Assembly: GCF_037024155.1 (NCBI RefSeq)
Contig: NZ_JAYKTS010000019.1
Span: 1-64,000, forward strand
Direction of reading: 5' to 3'
Length of the DNA stretch: 64,000 nucleotides
DNA from: Bacillus sp. 2205SS5-2
Lineage (GTDB): Bacteria; Bacillota; Bacilli; Bacillales; Bacillaceae_K
This document shows, one piece after another, positions 53,814-62,350 of the stretch. The notes under the pieces are model-generated. The model did not search any database. It was given only the letters and a program-made list of their open reading frames with translations, and was not told where the DNA came from. Position 1 is the first letter of the stretch; each line of letters starts with the position of its first letter. The position numbers were made by a program, and so were the translations under genes.

Positions 53814-54132
53814 AACATATATGAACACGATTCACCGTTTTCCACCCTCCGGTTTCTAATCGATAGTAATGGTGTCCCGATTTACCCTCATCAATAAAAA
53901 CAATATCACCTGTCTGAATATAGCGTGCATTATAGTCTTTAGGCATTAAATCCCCTACATTAAACATACGGAAAACTTCATAAAGTAACTGTTCATGATT
54001 GGAGCCTTTTAAACGAAGGCGATACACTTGAAGATATCCTTTTCGTTGACCAAATCCTGGTGTTTGAAAAATCGTAACATCAAACTGCTTATTTGCCAAT
54101 TGTGAAATAGCAAGTTTTTCTAGTAAAGGCAT
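53812..54132 (-). CDS. YodL domain protein
   Basis: The 106-residue product matches the YodL outline: FDVTIFQTPGFGQRKGYLQV, YRLRLKGSNHEQLLYEVFRM, YNARYIQTGDIVFIDEGKSG and HHYYRLETGGWKTVNRV. GGAGTG precedes the ATG. In B. subtilis yodL lies near deoD as here; overproduction there affects cell shape through MreB-type proteins. Its normal role, linked to sporulation, is not settled. Confidence 0.88.
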   Translation of the reverse strand: MPLLEKLAISQLANKQFDVTIFQTPGFGQRKGYLQVYRLRLKGSNHEQLLYEVFRMFNVGDLMPKDYNARYIQTGDIVFIDEGKSGHHYYRLETGGWKTVNRVHIC

Positions 54133-54229
54133 CTACACTCCTCCAATTCAGAATAATCAATCATTATACTAAATTAGATACGACCAGCGAGAATTCCTTC
54201 ATTGAATATACACTTATTTTGTCGAATTT

Positions 54230-55000
54230 TCACGAATATCTTTGAATTTCTTGAAATAGCTTCTCTTTTATCCCATGCCTATCCTGTGCAAATACCGTCA
54301 TACGAACAAAGTTCTCATCCATTTCGAACGCTTCAGCAAATAACCCGCCAATTCCATTAGCTTTACGATCTACTTGAAGTAACAATTCAGCACTTTGTTC
54401 ATCTTGAGTTAAAATCGTTAATTCTAGCTCATCAAGCTTCCCACGGAAAGGACCACTCGTTGGGACAAACTCAAACTCTTGTAAAAACGGATATTTGCCT
54501 CGAATTGAAGAAGGTGCCACCACACATTCTACTTCTCGAATCCGAAAACCTAGGTCTTGAATTGCTTGTAAAAGAGATTGTGTTAAGGTGTTTGGTTGAA
54601 CTTCAATATAGTCTTTATCAGAAGGATCTACAGCTTTTTTAATCGTTAGCCCAGTGGAAACCCAGACGCCTGTATTTCCATATGTTAATGGTGTATCATA
54701 CGGTAGCTCGAACGAGAATGGTATTTCTATTGTTTCCTGTTCTCCCACTGTAAACGGTTCATTTAATTGTGTTTTGAAAATTGAAGCCGTGTCGGTAAAT
54801 TTACGATCATCTGATTCACGTATATAGGATGTTTGAACAGAGAGATAAATGCTGTCGATCTCTTGTTGAACATTCCCTCCGATGATGGAAACAACCCCAC
54901 TCACCTTTTCACCTGCACGATACACCCCTTTTTCTAGTGAAGTATCCACTTTTGCGGAACCAATTCCAAAGCTAGCAAATACTTTATTAAATAATGACAT
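54230..55000 (-). CDS. spo0M: Sporulation-control protein Spo0M
   Basis: The 256-residue product has the arrestin-like N-terminal half (MSLFNKVFASFGIGSAKVDT, GVYRAGEKVSGVVSIIGGNV, EIPFSFELPYDTPLTYGNTG) and the C-terminal half with RGKYPFLQEFEFVPTSGPFR and LFAEAFEMDENFVRMTVF, both diagnostic of Spo0M. It affects early sporulation and cell-division events. AGGAG precedes the ATG. It is monocistronic. Confidence 0.95.
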   Translation of the reverse strand: MSLFNKVFASFGIGSAKVDTSLEKGVYRAGEKVSGVVSIIGGNVQQEIDSIYLSVQTSYIRESDDRKFTDTASIFKTQLNEPFTVGEQETIEIPFSFELPYDTPLTYGNTGVWVSTGLTIKKAVDPSDKDYIEVQPNTLTQSLLQAIQDLGFRIREVECVVAPSSIRGKYPFLQEFEFVPTSGPFRGKLDELELTILTQDEQSAELLLQVDRKANGIGGLFAEAFEMDENFVRMTVFAQDRHGIKEKLFQEIQRYS

Positions 55001-55060
55001 ATCCCTTCTCCTCCTTTTGTACCTGTCTCATTTTAATTTGGTGATCTATTCGCTACTGTT

Positions 55061-55178
55061 CCTCTTTTGTTAATCTTTATTGCTTTTTAGATTTTTGATG
55101 AACCCCTCTATTTTTGCATTGATTTCAGTCAAAAACAGATGACATGTTGCAGCGACCACATTCTATTAACATTATGGA
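55061..55178. repeat. Truncated type A copy at the 5' side of the DUF2515 gene
   Basis: CCTCTTTTGTTAATCTTTAT, GATTTTTGATGAACCCCTC and TTGATTTCAGTCAAAAACAG follow the left two thirds of a type A copy. It supplies a spurious ATG and early codons in front of the DUF2515 frame. Confidence 0.7.
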
Positions 55179-55374
55179 TACCCTGTTAAAACCAACATTC
55201 ATGGGAAATCAGCTTTTACCACTTAATTCTACTTCTATCCCTGTTAATCCTTCATTGAAACATAATACCTTAAAGGAATTTTTTTCTTTAGAAAGTAGAA
55301 AATTCACCTATTTACCAGCGCACTATGTATGTTACGGTTTAACCAACAAAAAGTTTCAAATAGGAGGATTTTTT

Positions 55375-56454
55375 TTGAGTTTCTTTTTCAGAAAACAAAA
55401 ATATCATTCCTTGTTAACTGAGGAGTCATTAAATGTCATTCTTCATGATATAAACGAGGACCAACAATTTCATCCGACCATTCATTTAACCACAGAAAAA
55501 AATTTCATAAAGGAAATTAAAGCGAGTGTTCAACTTCACAATCGGAATAACCTCACTCGAACGGCGGCTTATCTGAAGTTTTACGAACAACATCCAGAAA
55601 TTCAATGGTCCTTTTTAGCCCATATGGTGTCCAGAAATGCAGGATACCATATGACAGATCTAAAAAGCGTTACTACTCATATGCTTCTCTCTGAAAAAGA
55701 AACGAAAGGCTTGTTTCTTTTTTTAGAAAAAGCCAATTATGAGATCTTTTCAGATGCCTATGTGCAACTGTTACTATATGAAAAGAGCTTGCAACTTGAT
55801 AGACCACTTTTTCATTTACTTAATGCCTTTCACGTTTCCCCTTTCATGAAAAAAATGTGGTCAATGTTTTGGAAGGAAAAACAGAAAAAAGTCCTTACAG
55901 TGGCAATGATTATCAATGAGCAACAGATGCTACAAACCCGTGTATTAACCGCAGAAGAAAATAGGAACTGGCTCCAAAAGACCATCCTAACTCTTCATGA
56001 TAAACTTAATCTAACGACGATACTCTTTCCTTATCAACGTAAAAAGCATGCACCCTATGACCTAACCGGACTCGATGTACATCAATTCGCCAACGTAGAC
56101 CACCGAATTCTTACAGGCAAATCATTGTACAGCTTATTATTCCACCCGAAAATACACAATAGCGCTCTTCAATTTGCCTCAAAAACGCCCCATACAGCTT
56201 CGAGAAAAGATTATTGGCCACATATCTATAAAAACCAAGTAGAAGCTCACTCTGTCCATTCTCCCCCCCTTAAAGAGGCTTGGCAAAACGTAACGACCCT
56301 CCCTCTACAAAAGAAAGAATGGTATTCTGCTAATTTGATAACAAAAATGACGTATTGGTTTGCATTGCAACAAAAAACACCTAAAAACAAGTCGAACTCA
56401 CAACGAAAAATCGCCAAATGGCAAAAGGCTCTTCAAACAACCTTTCTCCGCTAA
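55375..56454 (+). CDS. DUF2515 (YppC-like) protein
   Basis: The 359-residue product is taken from TTG at 55375, seven bases after a perfect AGGAGG, giving MSFFFRKQKYHSLLTEESLN. An in-frame ATG 231 bases upstream lies in a dispersed-repeat remnant without a site. Family blocks include HNRNNLTRTAAYLKFYEQHP, EIQWSFLAHMVSRNAGYHMT, DLKSVTTHMLL and EIFSDAYVQLLLYE. YppC-type proteins of bacilli have no known function. Confidence 0.88.
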   Translation: MSFFFRKQKYHSLLTEESLNVILHDINEDQQFHPTIHLTTEKNFIKEIKASVQLHNRNNLTRTAAYLKFYEQHPEIQWSFLAHMVSRNAGYHMTDLKSVTTHMLLSEKETKGLFLFLEKANYEIFSDAYVQLLLYEKSLQLDRPLFHLLNAFHVSPFMKKMWSMFWKEKQKKVLTVAMIINEQQMLQTRVLTAEENRNWLQKTILTLHDKLNLTTILFPYQRKKHAPYDLTGLDVHQFANVDHRILTGKSLYSLLFHPKIHNSALQFASKTPHTASRKDYWPHIYKNQVEAHSVHSPPLKEAWQNVTTLPLQKKEWYSANLITKMTYWFALQQKTPKNKSNSQRKIAKWQKALQTTFLR

Positions 56455-56554
56455 GAAAAGCATATGTTGCCTGTATATCACCTTATGGGCTTGAGCCGAT
56501 TGTGCATAGAGCCAGGCACCAAAACCATTAAAATGTATTTTTCTTACTCAATAA

Positions 56555-56591
56555 ATAGGCAAACCTCCTTGATAAAAAGAGGTTTGCCTAT
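56555..56591. terminator. Terminator after the DUF2515 gene
   Basis: ATAGGCAAACCTC pairs perfectly with GAGGTTTGCCTAT around an eleven-base loop. Confidence 0.8.
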
Positions 56592-56655
56592 CTATGCTCA
56601 TCCTATTTTTTACAACGTTTTTCCAGTTCTTATGGTCGATTGTTCATTCCCCACG

Positions 56656-56829
56656 TTAGGGATGTTCGATTTCCTCGTCGATGATGCACTTGTCAATTAA
56701 GTATTCGAAAGTAATATCCGCTAATTCGTCTAGTTCGTCCTCTGAAGGTACATATCCTCGAGAAACTAATTCTTTCATGAAAAAGGCTGCAATTTCTTCA
56801 GTATCAATAATCACTTCAATCTCACGCAT
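56656..56829 (-). CDS. YozD family protein
   Basis: The 57-residue product starts MREIEVIIDTEEIAAFFMKE after GGGGGCGATTGG, then LVSRGYVPSEDELDELADIT and FEYLIDKCIIDEEIEHP. It matches YozD of B. subtilis in length and sequence. It is acidic and helical; function unknown. Its position near yodN and yozE agrees with B. subtilis gene order. Confidence 0.9.
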   Translation of the reverse strand: MREIEVIIDTEEIAAFFMKELVSRGYVPSEDELDELADITFEYLIDKCIIDEEIEHP

Positions 56830-56964
56830 CCAATCGCCCCCTTTTGTTATCAATCTATGAAGCTGAAAAGAAAGTTATGCAACTCTCCTTTTTTCTTTAT
56901 CATGTTTTTCTGAGGACAAGCATAGGTTGGATTATTAGAGTAAACAAGAAGGAGTGGTCAATTT

Positions 56965-57111
56965 ATGTTTCAGCAATGGAAAGAAAAACTCATTTTTGAT
57001 TTAGAAATGGAAAAGGGGAAAATTGATACCCTGTTTGAAAAGGTAATTTCAGCTGTTTTTATTAGTTTTTTAGTACTAGCTGTTTCTTTGTTTTGGATAA
57101 TCATTAGCTAA
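56965..57111 (+). CDS. Single-TM 48-residue micro-protein
   Basis: An ATG follows AAGGAG and opens MFQQWKEKLIFDLEMEKGKI followed by DTLFEKVISAVFISFLVLAV and SLFWIIIS. An amphipathic N-terminal half precedes one membrane helix that runs to the C-terminus. It overlaps the 3' end of the convergent yodN-like gene by four bases. I do not recognise a family, but the site and composition favour a real gene. Confidence 0.65.
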   Translation: MFQQWKEKLIFDLEMEKGKIDTLFEKVISAVFISFLVLAVSLFWIIIS

Positions 57112-57749
57112 GTGGTTTCATCCTTAGAAAGAGAGGATTTTTTTAACTGTTGAAGAATATCGGTCATTTTTCGAACGTAATCTTGATCTTCAAACAACTG
57201 ATAGAGGATTTTGTAATCATTGTAGCGGTCCAATAAATAATCCACTAACTGATTATTCGTATAGTCTGGTGAGTTTAATGCAAGAGGTCGATTTTTCGGG
57301 AAAAGAAAATTGTATTTTTGTAAAAAGATATCTGCATAACTTCCGTCTGCAATTAGAGAAAGATCTTCCTCATCTGCTTCTAGCCACTCACCATCCTTGA
57401 CCCTATTTAACTCGTAAACAATCTCTTCCCACGCGTCCTCTTTGTAGCGCCATATCTCTGTTCGAATACCAACAACTTTAAATAAATCATTTTCAAATCC
57501 GTCTACCTTAACAAGATCACCAAAGAAAAAAAGATATTGAATATCAATCTGTTCTTTGTCAACCAATATCCCTTCATATTCAGTCAGTGAAAAGAGAACC
57601 TCTTCCCGAAATAACCCTTCACTCTCGTTGACCTCATATAGAATTTCTTCTTCTAACCGCTTAATATCTGTAACCTTACCGACTGTGCCATAGATTCCTA
57701 CAACGATAGTATCTCCAATTTGAAACTTCGGCTTCTTTCTATTATTCAT
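57108..57749 (-). CDS. YodN-like protein
   Basis: The 213-residue product begins MNNRKKPKFQIGDTIVVGIY and contains GTVGKVTDIKRLEEEILYEV, a KOW-like barrel, then YLFFFGDLVKVDGFENDLFK and WLEADEEDLSLIADG. It resembles B. subtilis YodN in length, opening residues and neighbours. The first part reads like an SH3/KOW barrel with acidic insertions. Function unknown. Confidence 0.8.
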   Translation of the reverse strand: MNNRKKPKFQIGDTIVVGIYGTVGKVTDIKRLEEEILYEVNESEGLFREEVLFSLTEYEGILVDKEQIDIQYLFFFGDLVKVDGFENDLFKVVGIRTEIWRYKEDAWEEIVYELNRVKDGEWLEADEEDLSLIADGSYADIFLQKYNFLFPKNRPLALNSPDYTNNQLVDYLLDRYNDYKILYQLFEDQDYVRKMTDILQQLKKSSLSKDETT

Positions 57750-57906
57750 TTCCTCCCATCTCCTTGATCTCCCTTTTTACTACTATATGCACCAAGAGGA
57801 CATTCACGTTCAAAAAATCGAATAAAAGGTGTTAAATGTCTATTTTTTTTTATTCTTTTTTAATGAAAAATTGTATTTCCCTTCCTTTTTCTACTCTTTT
57901 ACGCAA

Positions 57907-57947
57907 AAAAAATAACGCCTTAATCACAGAATCAAGACGTTATCTTT
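57907..57947 (-). terminator. Terminator at the end of the yozE-like gene
   Basis: AACGTCTTGATT pairs with ATTAAGGCGTT on the minus strand and is followed by TTTTTTTT. The stem overlaps the last codons of the yozE-like gene, closing the kamA-yokU-yozE block. Confidence 0.85.
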
Positions 57948-58167
57948 TATTTTCCCAAACTTCATACTCTTCCCAAACTTGATCGAAAACTGTCATACTT
58001 GGTAAGTAAGAACCGTTTAATTCCAAGTACGCACTTATTTCATAAAAATCTAAAGCTTGTTTAGGAAAACTATGGTCATTAAAGGCAGAATTGGCAAACT
58101 CGGAATAGTGATCATTTCCAGCTTCATCTCGGTATCTCATTAAAAAATGATAAAAAGATTTTCTCAT
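57940..58167 (-). CDS. YozE family (UPF0346) protein
   Basis: The 75-residue product starts MRKSFYHFLMRYRDEAGNDH after GAGGATG, then YSEFANSAFNDHSFPKQALD, YEISAYLELNGSYLPSMTVF and DQVWEEYEVWENKR. These blocks define YozE-type helical proteins. Function unknown. Downstream of the yokU-like gene as in B. subtilis. Confidence 0.92.
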   Translation of the reverse strand: MRKSFYHFLMRYRDEAGNDHYSEFANSAFNDHSFPKQALDFYEISAYLELNGSYLPSMTVFDQVWEEYEVWENKR

Positions 58168-58235
58168 CGATTCGACATCCTCAATTTTTAACATCACTAT
58201 AACCTAAAAGGAGGATATCGTAAAGCTAAAAACTT

Positions 58236-58523
58236 TTACGAATCTAAGCGAAAATAATTTTTCTTCAACAATCTCGGCAAGCTCATTAATTCGTCAAAAG
58301 ATAGAGACTCACTAATTTTCGAGCGGTCAACCAAATAAAGTTGATCTTCTAACTCTTGAATCAATGCTTCAGATTGATAATCCACTTTACATGACTGACA
58401 ACACTTGGTAGGTGTGTCTGTTATCTCAATGGCCCTAGTCCCGTCAGGAAGCTCCCAATACACTGTTCTTCGGTCACTCCTTATAGATGCCTCACCACAC
58501 CACTCACAGATGTGATTATTCAT
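58236..58523 (-). CDS. YokU family zinc-finger protein
   Basis: The 95-residue product starts MNNHICEWCGEASIRSDRRT after AGGAG inside the end of kamA (eight-base overlap, coupled translation). CEWC and CCQSC form a zinc-binding pair, followed by a helical tail (ALIQELEDQLYLVDRSK). It resembles YgiT-type antitoxin heads and B. subtilis YokU, which also adjoins kamA. A regulatory role is inferred. Confidence 0.88.
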   Translation of the reverse strand: MNNHICEWCGEASIRSDRRTVYWELPDGTRAIEITDTPTKCCQSCKVDYQSEALIQELEDQLYLVDRSKISESLSFDELMSLPRLLKKNYFRLDS

Positions 58524-59937
58524 TTTCTGATGTCTCCTGTTTTTCACTCGATTGGATTTTATCTAAAACGGCTTTATGTTTCTTTTCTTTTAACTGATCT
58601 CGTTTATCACGAAAATCTTTTAAGCTTGTATGGTCTGGGTCACTTTCATATTGTTCTCGACGTGCGTGTCTCTTAAGGTCTTGTGGTGTAATTGTGTCTG
58701 AAGCTTCTTGTAATAACCCAGATATCCCAATAGGAGAGTTACTTCGATCGCTATTAGGGTAGATGGAATAGAAGTAATCATCTGCCAGACCAGGCGTATA
58801 ATTTTCAGGTTCTGGATAGGTGGTAATCACTCCTTCAAAGTTTCGTAAAACGACTTTTTTAGAGCTTTGTGCTAACAAATAATTTGGCTGTAAAGCAATC
58901 TTCCCACCGCCACCAGGCGCATCAACTACGAACGTAGGGACGGCATAACCTGATGTATGCCCTCGTAATCCTTCTATAATTTCGAGTCCTTTCGATACTG
59001 GTGCACGGAAATGGCCAATCCCTTCAGATAGATCGCACTGGTAAATATAATAGGGTCTCACTCGGATTTTCACTAAATCATGCATGAGCTTTTTCATGAT
59101 GCTTACACTATCATTGATGCCTGAAAGAATAACTGCCTGATTGCCGACCGGTACACCTGCGTCAACCAGCATCTCACACGCTTTTTTTGATTCTTCGGTA
59201 ATTTCTATTGAAGTATTAAAATGAGTATTTAGCCATACAGGGTGATATTTTTTAAGTATGGCACATAAATTTTCAGTAATTCGTTGTGGAAATACGACTG
59301 GTGCTCTTGTTCCAATCCGAATGATTTCCACATGAGGAATATCTCGTAAATTTTTTAAGATATATTCTAAAATCTGATCATTAATTAGTAGACCATCGCC
59401 TCCTGAGAGGAGAACATCACGTACCTCAGGTGTTTGACGGATATATTCGATTGCTCGATCAAGTTGTTTTTTCGGTACACCCATTCCGATTTGACCTGAA
59501 AAACGCCTTCTTGTACAATATCGACAATACATGGAGCATTGATTAGTGACTAGGAACAACACTCTGTCCGGATATCGATGCGTTAACCCTGGAACCGGAG
59601 AATCATCATCTTCCTGTAAAGGATCTTCAAGATCGTATTTGGTTTTATTAATCTCTTCTCCAATTGGGACAGATTGCATCCGTATTGGACATCGTGCATC
59701 ATCTTCATTCATTAACCAGGCGTAGTAAGGAGTAATGTTTAACGGTATCGTTTTCGTTGAAATTTTCACACCTTCAATTTCTTCATCAGTTAACGAAATA
59801 ACCTTTTTTAAATCATCAAGTGTTCGAATTGTATTCGTTAGCTGCCAAAGCCAATCGTTCCACTTCTCATCTGGGACGTCTTTCCATAGCTCAATATCTT
59901 TCCAATGCCGTTTCGGTTTATATAGCTCCATTTTCAT
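58516..59937 (-). CDS. kamA: L-lysine 2,3-aminomutase
   Basis: The 473-residue radical-SAM/PLP enzyme converts L-lysine to L-beta-lysine. The cluster motif CSMYCRYCTRRRFSG lies near residues 134-148; GGDGLLINDQILEYIL and RIGTRAPVVFPQRI follow; the PLP lysine region is PGGGGKIALQPNYLLA. The C-terminal ~60 residues are charged (RHARREQYESDPDHTSLKDF). It is downstream of the acetyltransferase ablB/yodP and coupled to yokU, the ablAB arrangement of bacilli. Confidence 0.96.
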   Translation of the reverse strand: MKMELYKPKRHWKDIELWKDVPDEKWNDWLWQLTNTIRTLDDLKKVISLTDEEIEGVKISTKTIPLNITPYYAWLMNEDDARCPIRMQSVPIGEEINKTKYDLEDPLQEDDDSPVPGLTHRYPDRVLFLVTNQCSMYCRYCTRRRFSGQIGMGVPKKQLDRAIEYIRQTPEVRDVLLSGGDGLLINDQILEYILKNLRDIPHVEIIRIGTRAPVVFPQRITENLCAILKKYHPVWLNTHFNTSIEITEESKKACEMLVDAGVPVGNQAVILSGINDSVSIMKKLMHDLVKIRVRPYYIYQCDLSEGIGHFRAPVSKGLEIIEGLRGHTSGYAVPTFVVDAPGGGGKIALQPNYLLAQSSKKVVLRNFEGVITTYPEPENYTPGLADDYFYSIYPNSDRSNSPIGISGLLQEASDTITPQDLKRHARREQYESDPDHTSLKDFRDKRDQLKEKKHKAVLDKIQSSEKQETSENE

Positions 59938-60013
59938 TAATACTCCATCCCTTCCGAATCATAAGGAAAAAAATCTAGAGTTGGAATTGAACGATGATGT
60001 ATTTTGAATTTCC

Positions 60014-60847
60014 CTATATCCTCGTTGATTTCACCCAAATATTCATATCTTCTAGCTTATCGAAAATATAACAATTATTGATTAATCGACCACGATAGGA
60101 GTAATTCAATTGTTGAAAGGCCGCATTCATTCCAAACGACAAAGCTCGTGCTAAACTGTAAAAGCAAAAAATCCCTTCTTTTTGCAAATCCATTTCAAGT
60201 TGCTGAAGAAGCTGCTTCATCAGCCCACCTTTCCTGAACGAGGGGACAGTTGCACAGTCGGTAAGCTCCGCATTGTAATCATTGGCATTCACTTCCGCTG
60301 AAGCTGCGGAAATGATTTCACCATCTTTTTCGAAATAATAAAAAATCGTTCCTTCGCTCATCGCTTGCTTAATATAATTCGGATCATGAAGTGGGACAGG
60401 ATACAATTGAAAGGTATCTCGATATAACTGCCCTAGGGCTTCTGCTTCTCCCTCCCCCGCTTTCTTTAATGAATTAGAACTAACCAATTCAGCGTTCTCT
60501 AACTGCAAAACTTTTTGCAACAGGTCAACTTCTTCTACATACACTGAACTTTCTCGTCTCTTACTATGAAGAAAGTATGCCATCATCCAGGCATCACTTC
60601 CGCGGAAATAACCGTCAATTACTCCTTCAATTACATAACCATAGGAGAGGAACGCTTTCACATGCTCTCCCCTTGCTTTGACAATGAGTTTAGTAGCCAA
60701 GTGTTCCTTCGCCTTCTGAAGAAGGGTTGGATGAAGAAGGTGAAGATCTCCACGGTACTCATCAACACGTATTCGATTATTATAGGTATCACAATACAGT
60801 CTTACATAGAAGTCTAGCTTTTGAATGGTCTCCATTCTGGACTTCAT
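60014..60847 (-). CDS. ablB: Beta-lysine N-acetyltransferase (AblB/YodP)
   Basis: The 277-residue product starts MKSRMETIQKLDFYVRLYCD after GGGAGGTG. The C-terminal GNAT domain has LYRDTFQLYPVPLHDPNYIK, ISAASAEVNANDYNAELTDC, ATVPSFRKGGLMKQLLQQLE and YSLARALSFGMNAAFQQLNY. AblB acetylates beta-lysine made by KamA to N-epsilon-acetyl-beta-lysine, a compatible solute in some microbes and a possible catabolic intermediate in bacilli. It lies 77 bases upstream of kamA. Confidence 0.93.
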   Translation of the reverse strand: MKSRMETIQKLDFYVRLYCDTYNNRIRVDEYRGDLHLLHPTLLQKAKEHLATKLIVKARGEHVKAFLSYGYVIEGVIDGYFRGSDAWMMAYFLHSKRRESSVYVEEVDLLQKVLQLENAELVSSNSLKKAGEGEAEALGQLYRDTFQLYPVPLHDPNYIKQAMSEGTIFYYFEKDGEIISAASAEVNANDYNAELTDCATVPSFRKGGLMKQLLQQLEMDLQKEGIFCFYSLARALSFGMNAAFQQLNYSYRGRLINNCYIFDKLEDMNIWVKSTRI

Positions 60848-60867
60848 CAACTACACCTCCCATAAAG

Positions 60868-62286
60868 CTACAACTTAAAGGAAATTAATTTTATTTCGGT
60901 CATTTCTTCCATCGCATATTGGATGCCTTCTCTTCCCATCCCACTTTCTTTTACTCCCCCATACGGCATATGATCAACACGGAAGGTAGGAATATCATTG
61001 ATCATCACCCCCCCGACTTCTAGTTCCTCTGCTGCATAAAACGCTTTTTGGACATTTTGCGTAAAGACACCAGCCTGTAATCCATACTGTGAATGATTGA
61101 CTTCTCGAATGGCATCTTCAAAATCATTAAATGGATTAATCATAACTACGGGAGCGAAAGCTTCTTCACAGAAAATTTTCACATCTTCTGGGACATGAAG
61201 CATCGCCGTTGGCTGTAGCATCCCTTGTTCTAGTTCTCCGCCACAAAGAAGCTTACCTCCTGCCCGAAGTGCCTCCTCTATCCACTCTTGTGCCCGTTCC
61301 AACTCATCCTTTGATATCATACTAGAAACATCGGTGTCTTTCTCGAGTGGGTTTCCTAATATTAAAGATTGTGTATGTTTTCTAAAAGATTCAACAAATT
61401 CTTCATAAATGGTTTCTTCTACGAATATCCGTTGAACTGAAATACATACCTGTCCTTGATAAGCAAATGCCCCTTTTACAATTCGAGGCATATGTTCTGC
61501 TAGATTCGTGTCTTTATCAACTATGACAGCTGAATTCGATCCAAGCTCCAGAGTCACTTTTTTCAGACCAGCGTTTTGACGAATCATTTTTCCCACACTA
61601 GGACTTCCGGTAAAAGTAATCATTTTTACTGTTTCGTTTTCCGTTAGAGCTTTGCCGATTTCACTGCCTTTTCCGGTAACGACATTCAATACGCCACTAG
61701 GTAGACCCGCTTGATGAAAATAGCCTGCAATTTTATAGGCGGATAAAGGGGTTTGACTTGCAGGCTTTAACACGACCGAATTACCCGCTGCAAGGGCAGG
61801 CCCTACTTTATGAGCAACTAAGTTCATCGGAAAATTAAATGGAGTTATCGCACCAATGACACCTAGTGGTTCTTTTTTCGTATATGCGACTCGATTTTCC
61901 CCACCAGGAGCTGCATCCATGGGAATTGATTGGCCGTACATTCTTCGTGCTTCTCCAGCAGCAAATGTGTAGGTCATAATCGTTCTTTCTACTTCAGCTA
62001 GCGCATCTGTATAAGGCTTGGCTGATTCTTGAGAAATTAGCCTTGCACAGTCTTCTTTATCATCACTTAATAGTCTAGCCACTTGATCAAGTATGTCAGC
62101 TCGTTGATGAGCTGGCATTTTTTTATAAGTTGCAAATGCCGCTTCAGCTGCTTTTATCGCTGCTTGTACATGCTGTTCTTTTCCGATGGCTACTTGCTCA
62201 ATCTCCCCCTCCGTAAAGGGTGAAAGCAGAGATTGATAGTTTTCTGTTGCAATAAATTCTCCATTGATCCATAAATTTTGTGTCAT
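60868..62286 (-). CDS. Aldehyde dehydrogenase family enzyme
   Basis: The 472-residue product starts MTQNLWINGEFIATENYQSL after AAGGAGG. ALDH landmarks: GVIGAITPFNFPMNLVAHKV, GPALAAGNSVVLKPASQTPL, ITFTGSPSVGKMIRQ, the general base in LELGSNSAVIVDKD and catalytic Cys in AYQGQVCISVQRIFVEE. It oxidises an aldehyde with NAD(P)+. It sits between the M20 peptidase and ablB genes; B. subtilis has no ALDH at this place, so its substrate may be a lysine-derived semialdehyde (inference). Confidence 0.93.
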   Translation of the reverse strand: MTQNLWINGEFIATENYQSLLSPFTEGEIEQVAIGKEQHVQAAIKAAEAAFATYKKMPAHQRADILDQVARLLSDDKEDCARLISQESAKPYTDALAEVERTIMTYTFAAGEARRMYGQSIPMDAAPGGENRVAYTKKEPLGVIGAITPFNFPMNLVAHKVGPALAAGNSVVLKPASQTPLSAYKIAGYFHQAGLPSGVLNVVTGKGSEIGKALTENETVKMITFTGSPSVGKMIRQNAGLKKVTLELGSNSAVIVDKDTNLAEHMPRIVKGAFAYQGQVCISVQRIFVEETIYEEFVESFRKHTQSLILGNPLEKDTDVSSMISKDELERAQEWIEEALRAGGKLLCGGELEQGMLQPTAMLHVPEDVKIFCEEAFAPVVMINPFNDFEDAIREVNHSQYGLQAGVFTQNVQKAFYAAEELEVGGVMINDIPTFRVDHMPYGGVKESGMGREGIQYAMEEMTEIKLISFKL

Positions 62287-62350
62287 AAATGTTTCCTCCT
62301 TGATTCTTTCCATACCCTTCTCCTACCCTATATGAAAGAATCTTACTCAA

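Noticed and set aside
56464-56700. 78-codon plus-strand frame after the DUF2515 gene
   Set aside because: It spans a terminator hairpin and the antisense of the yozD-like gene.
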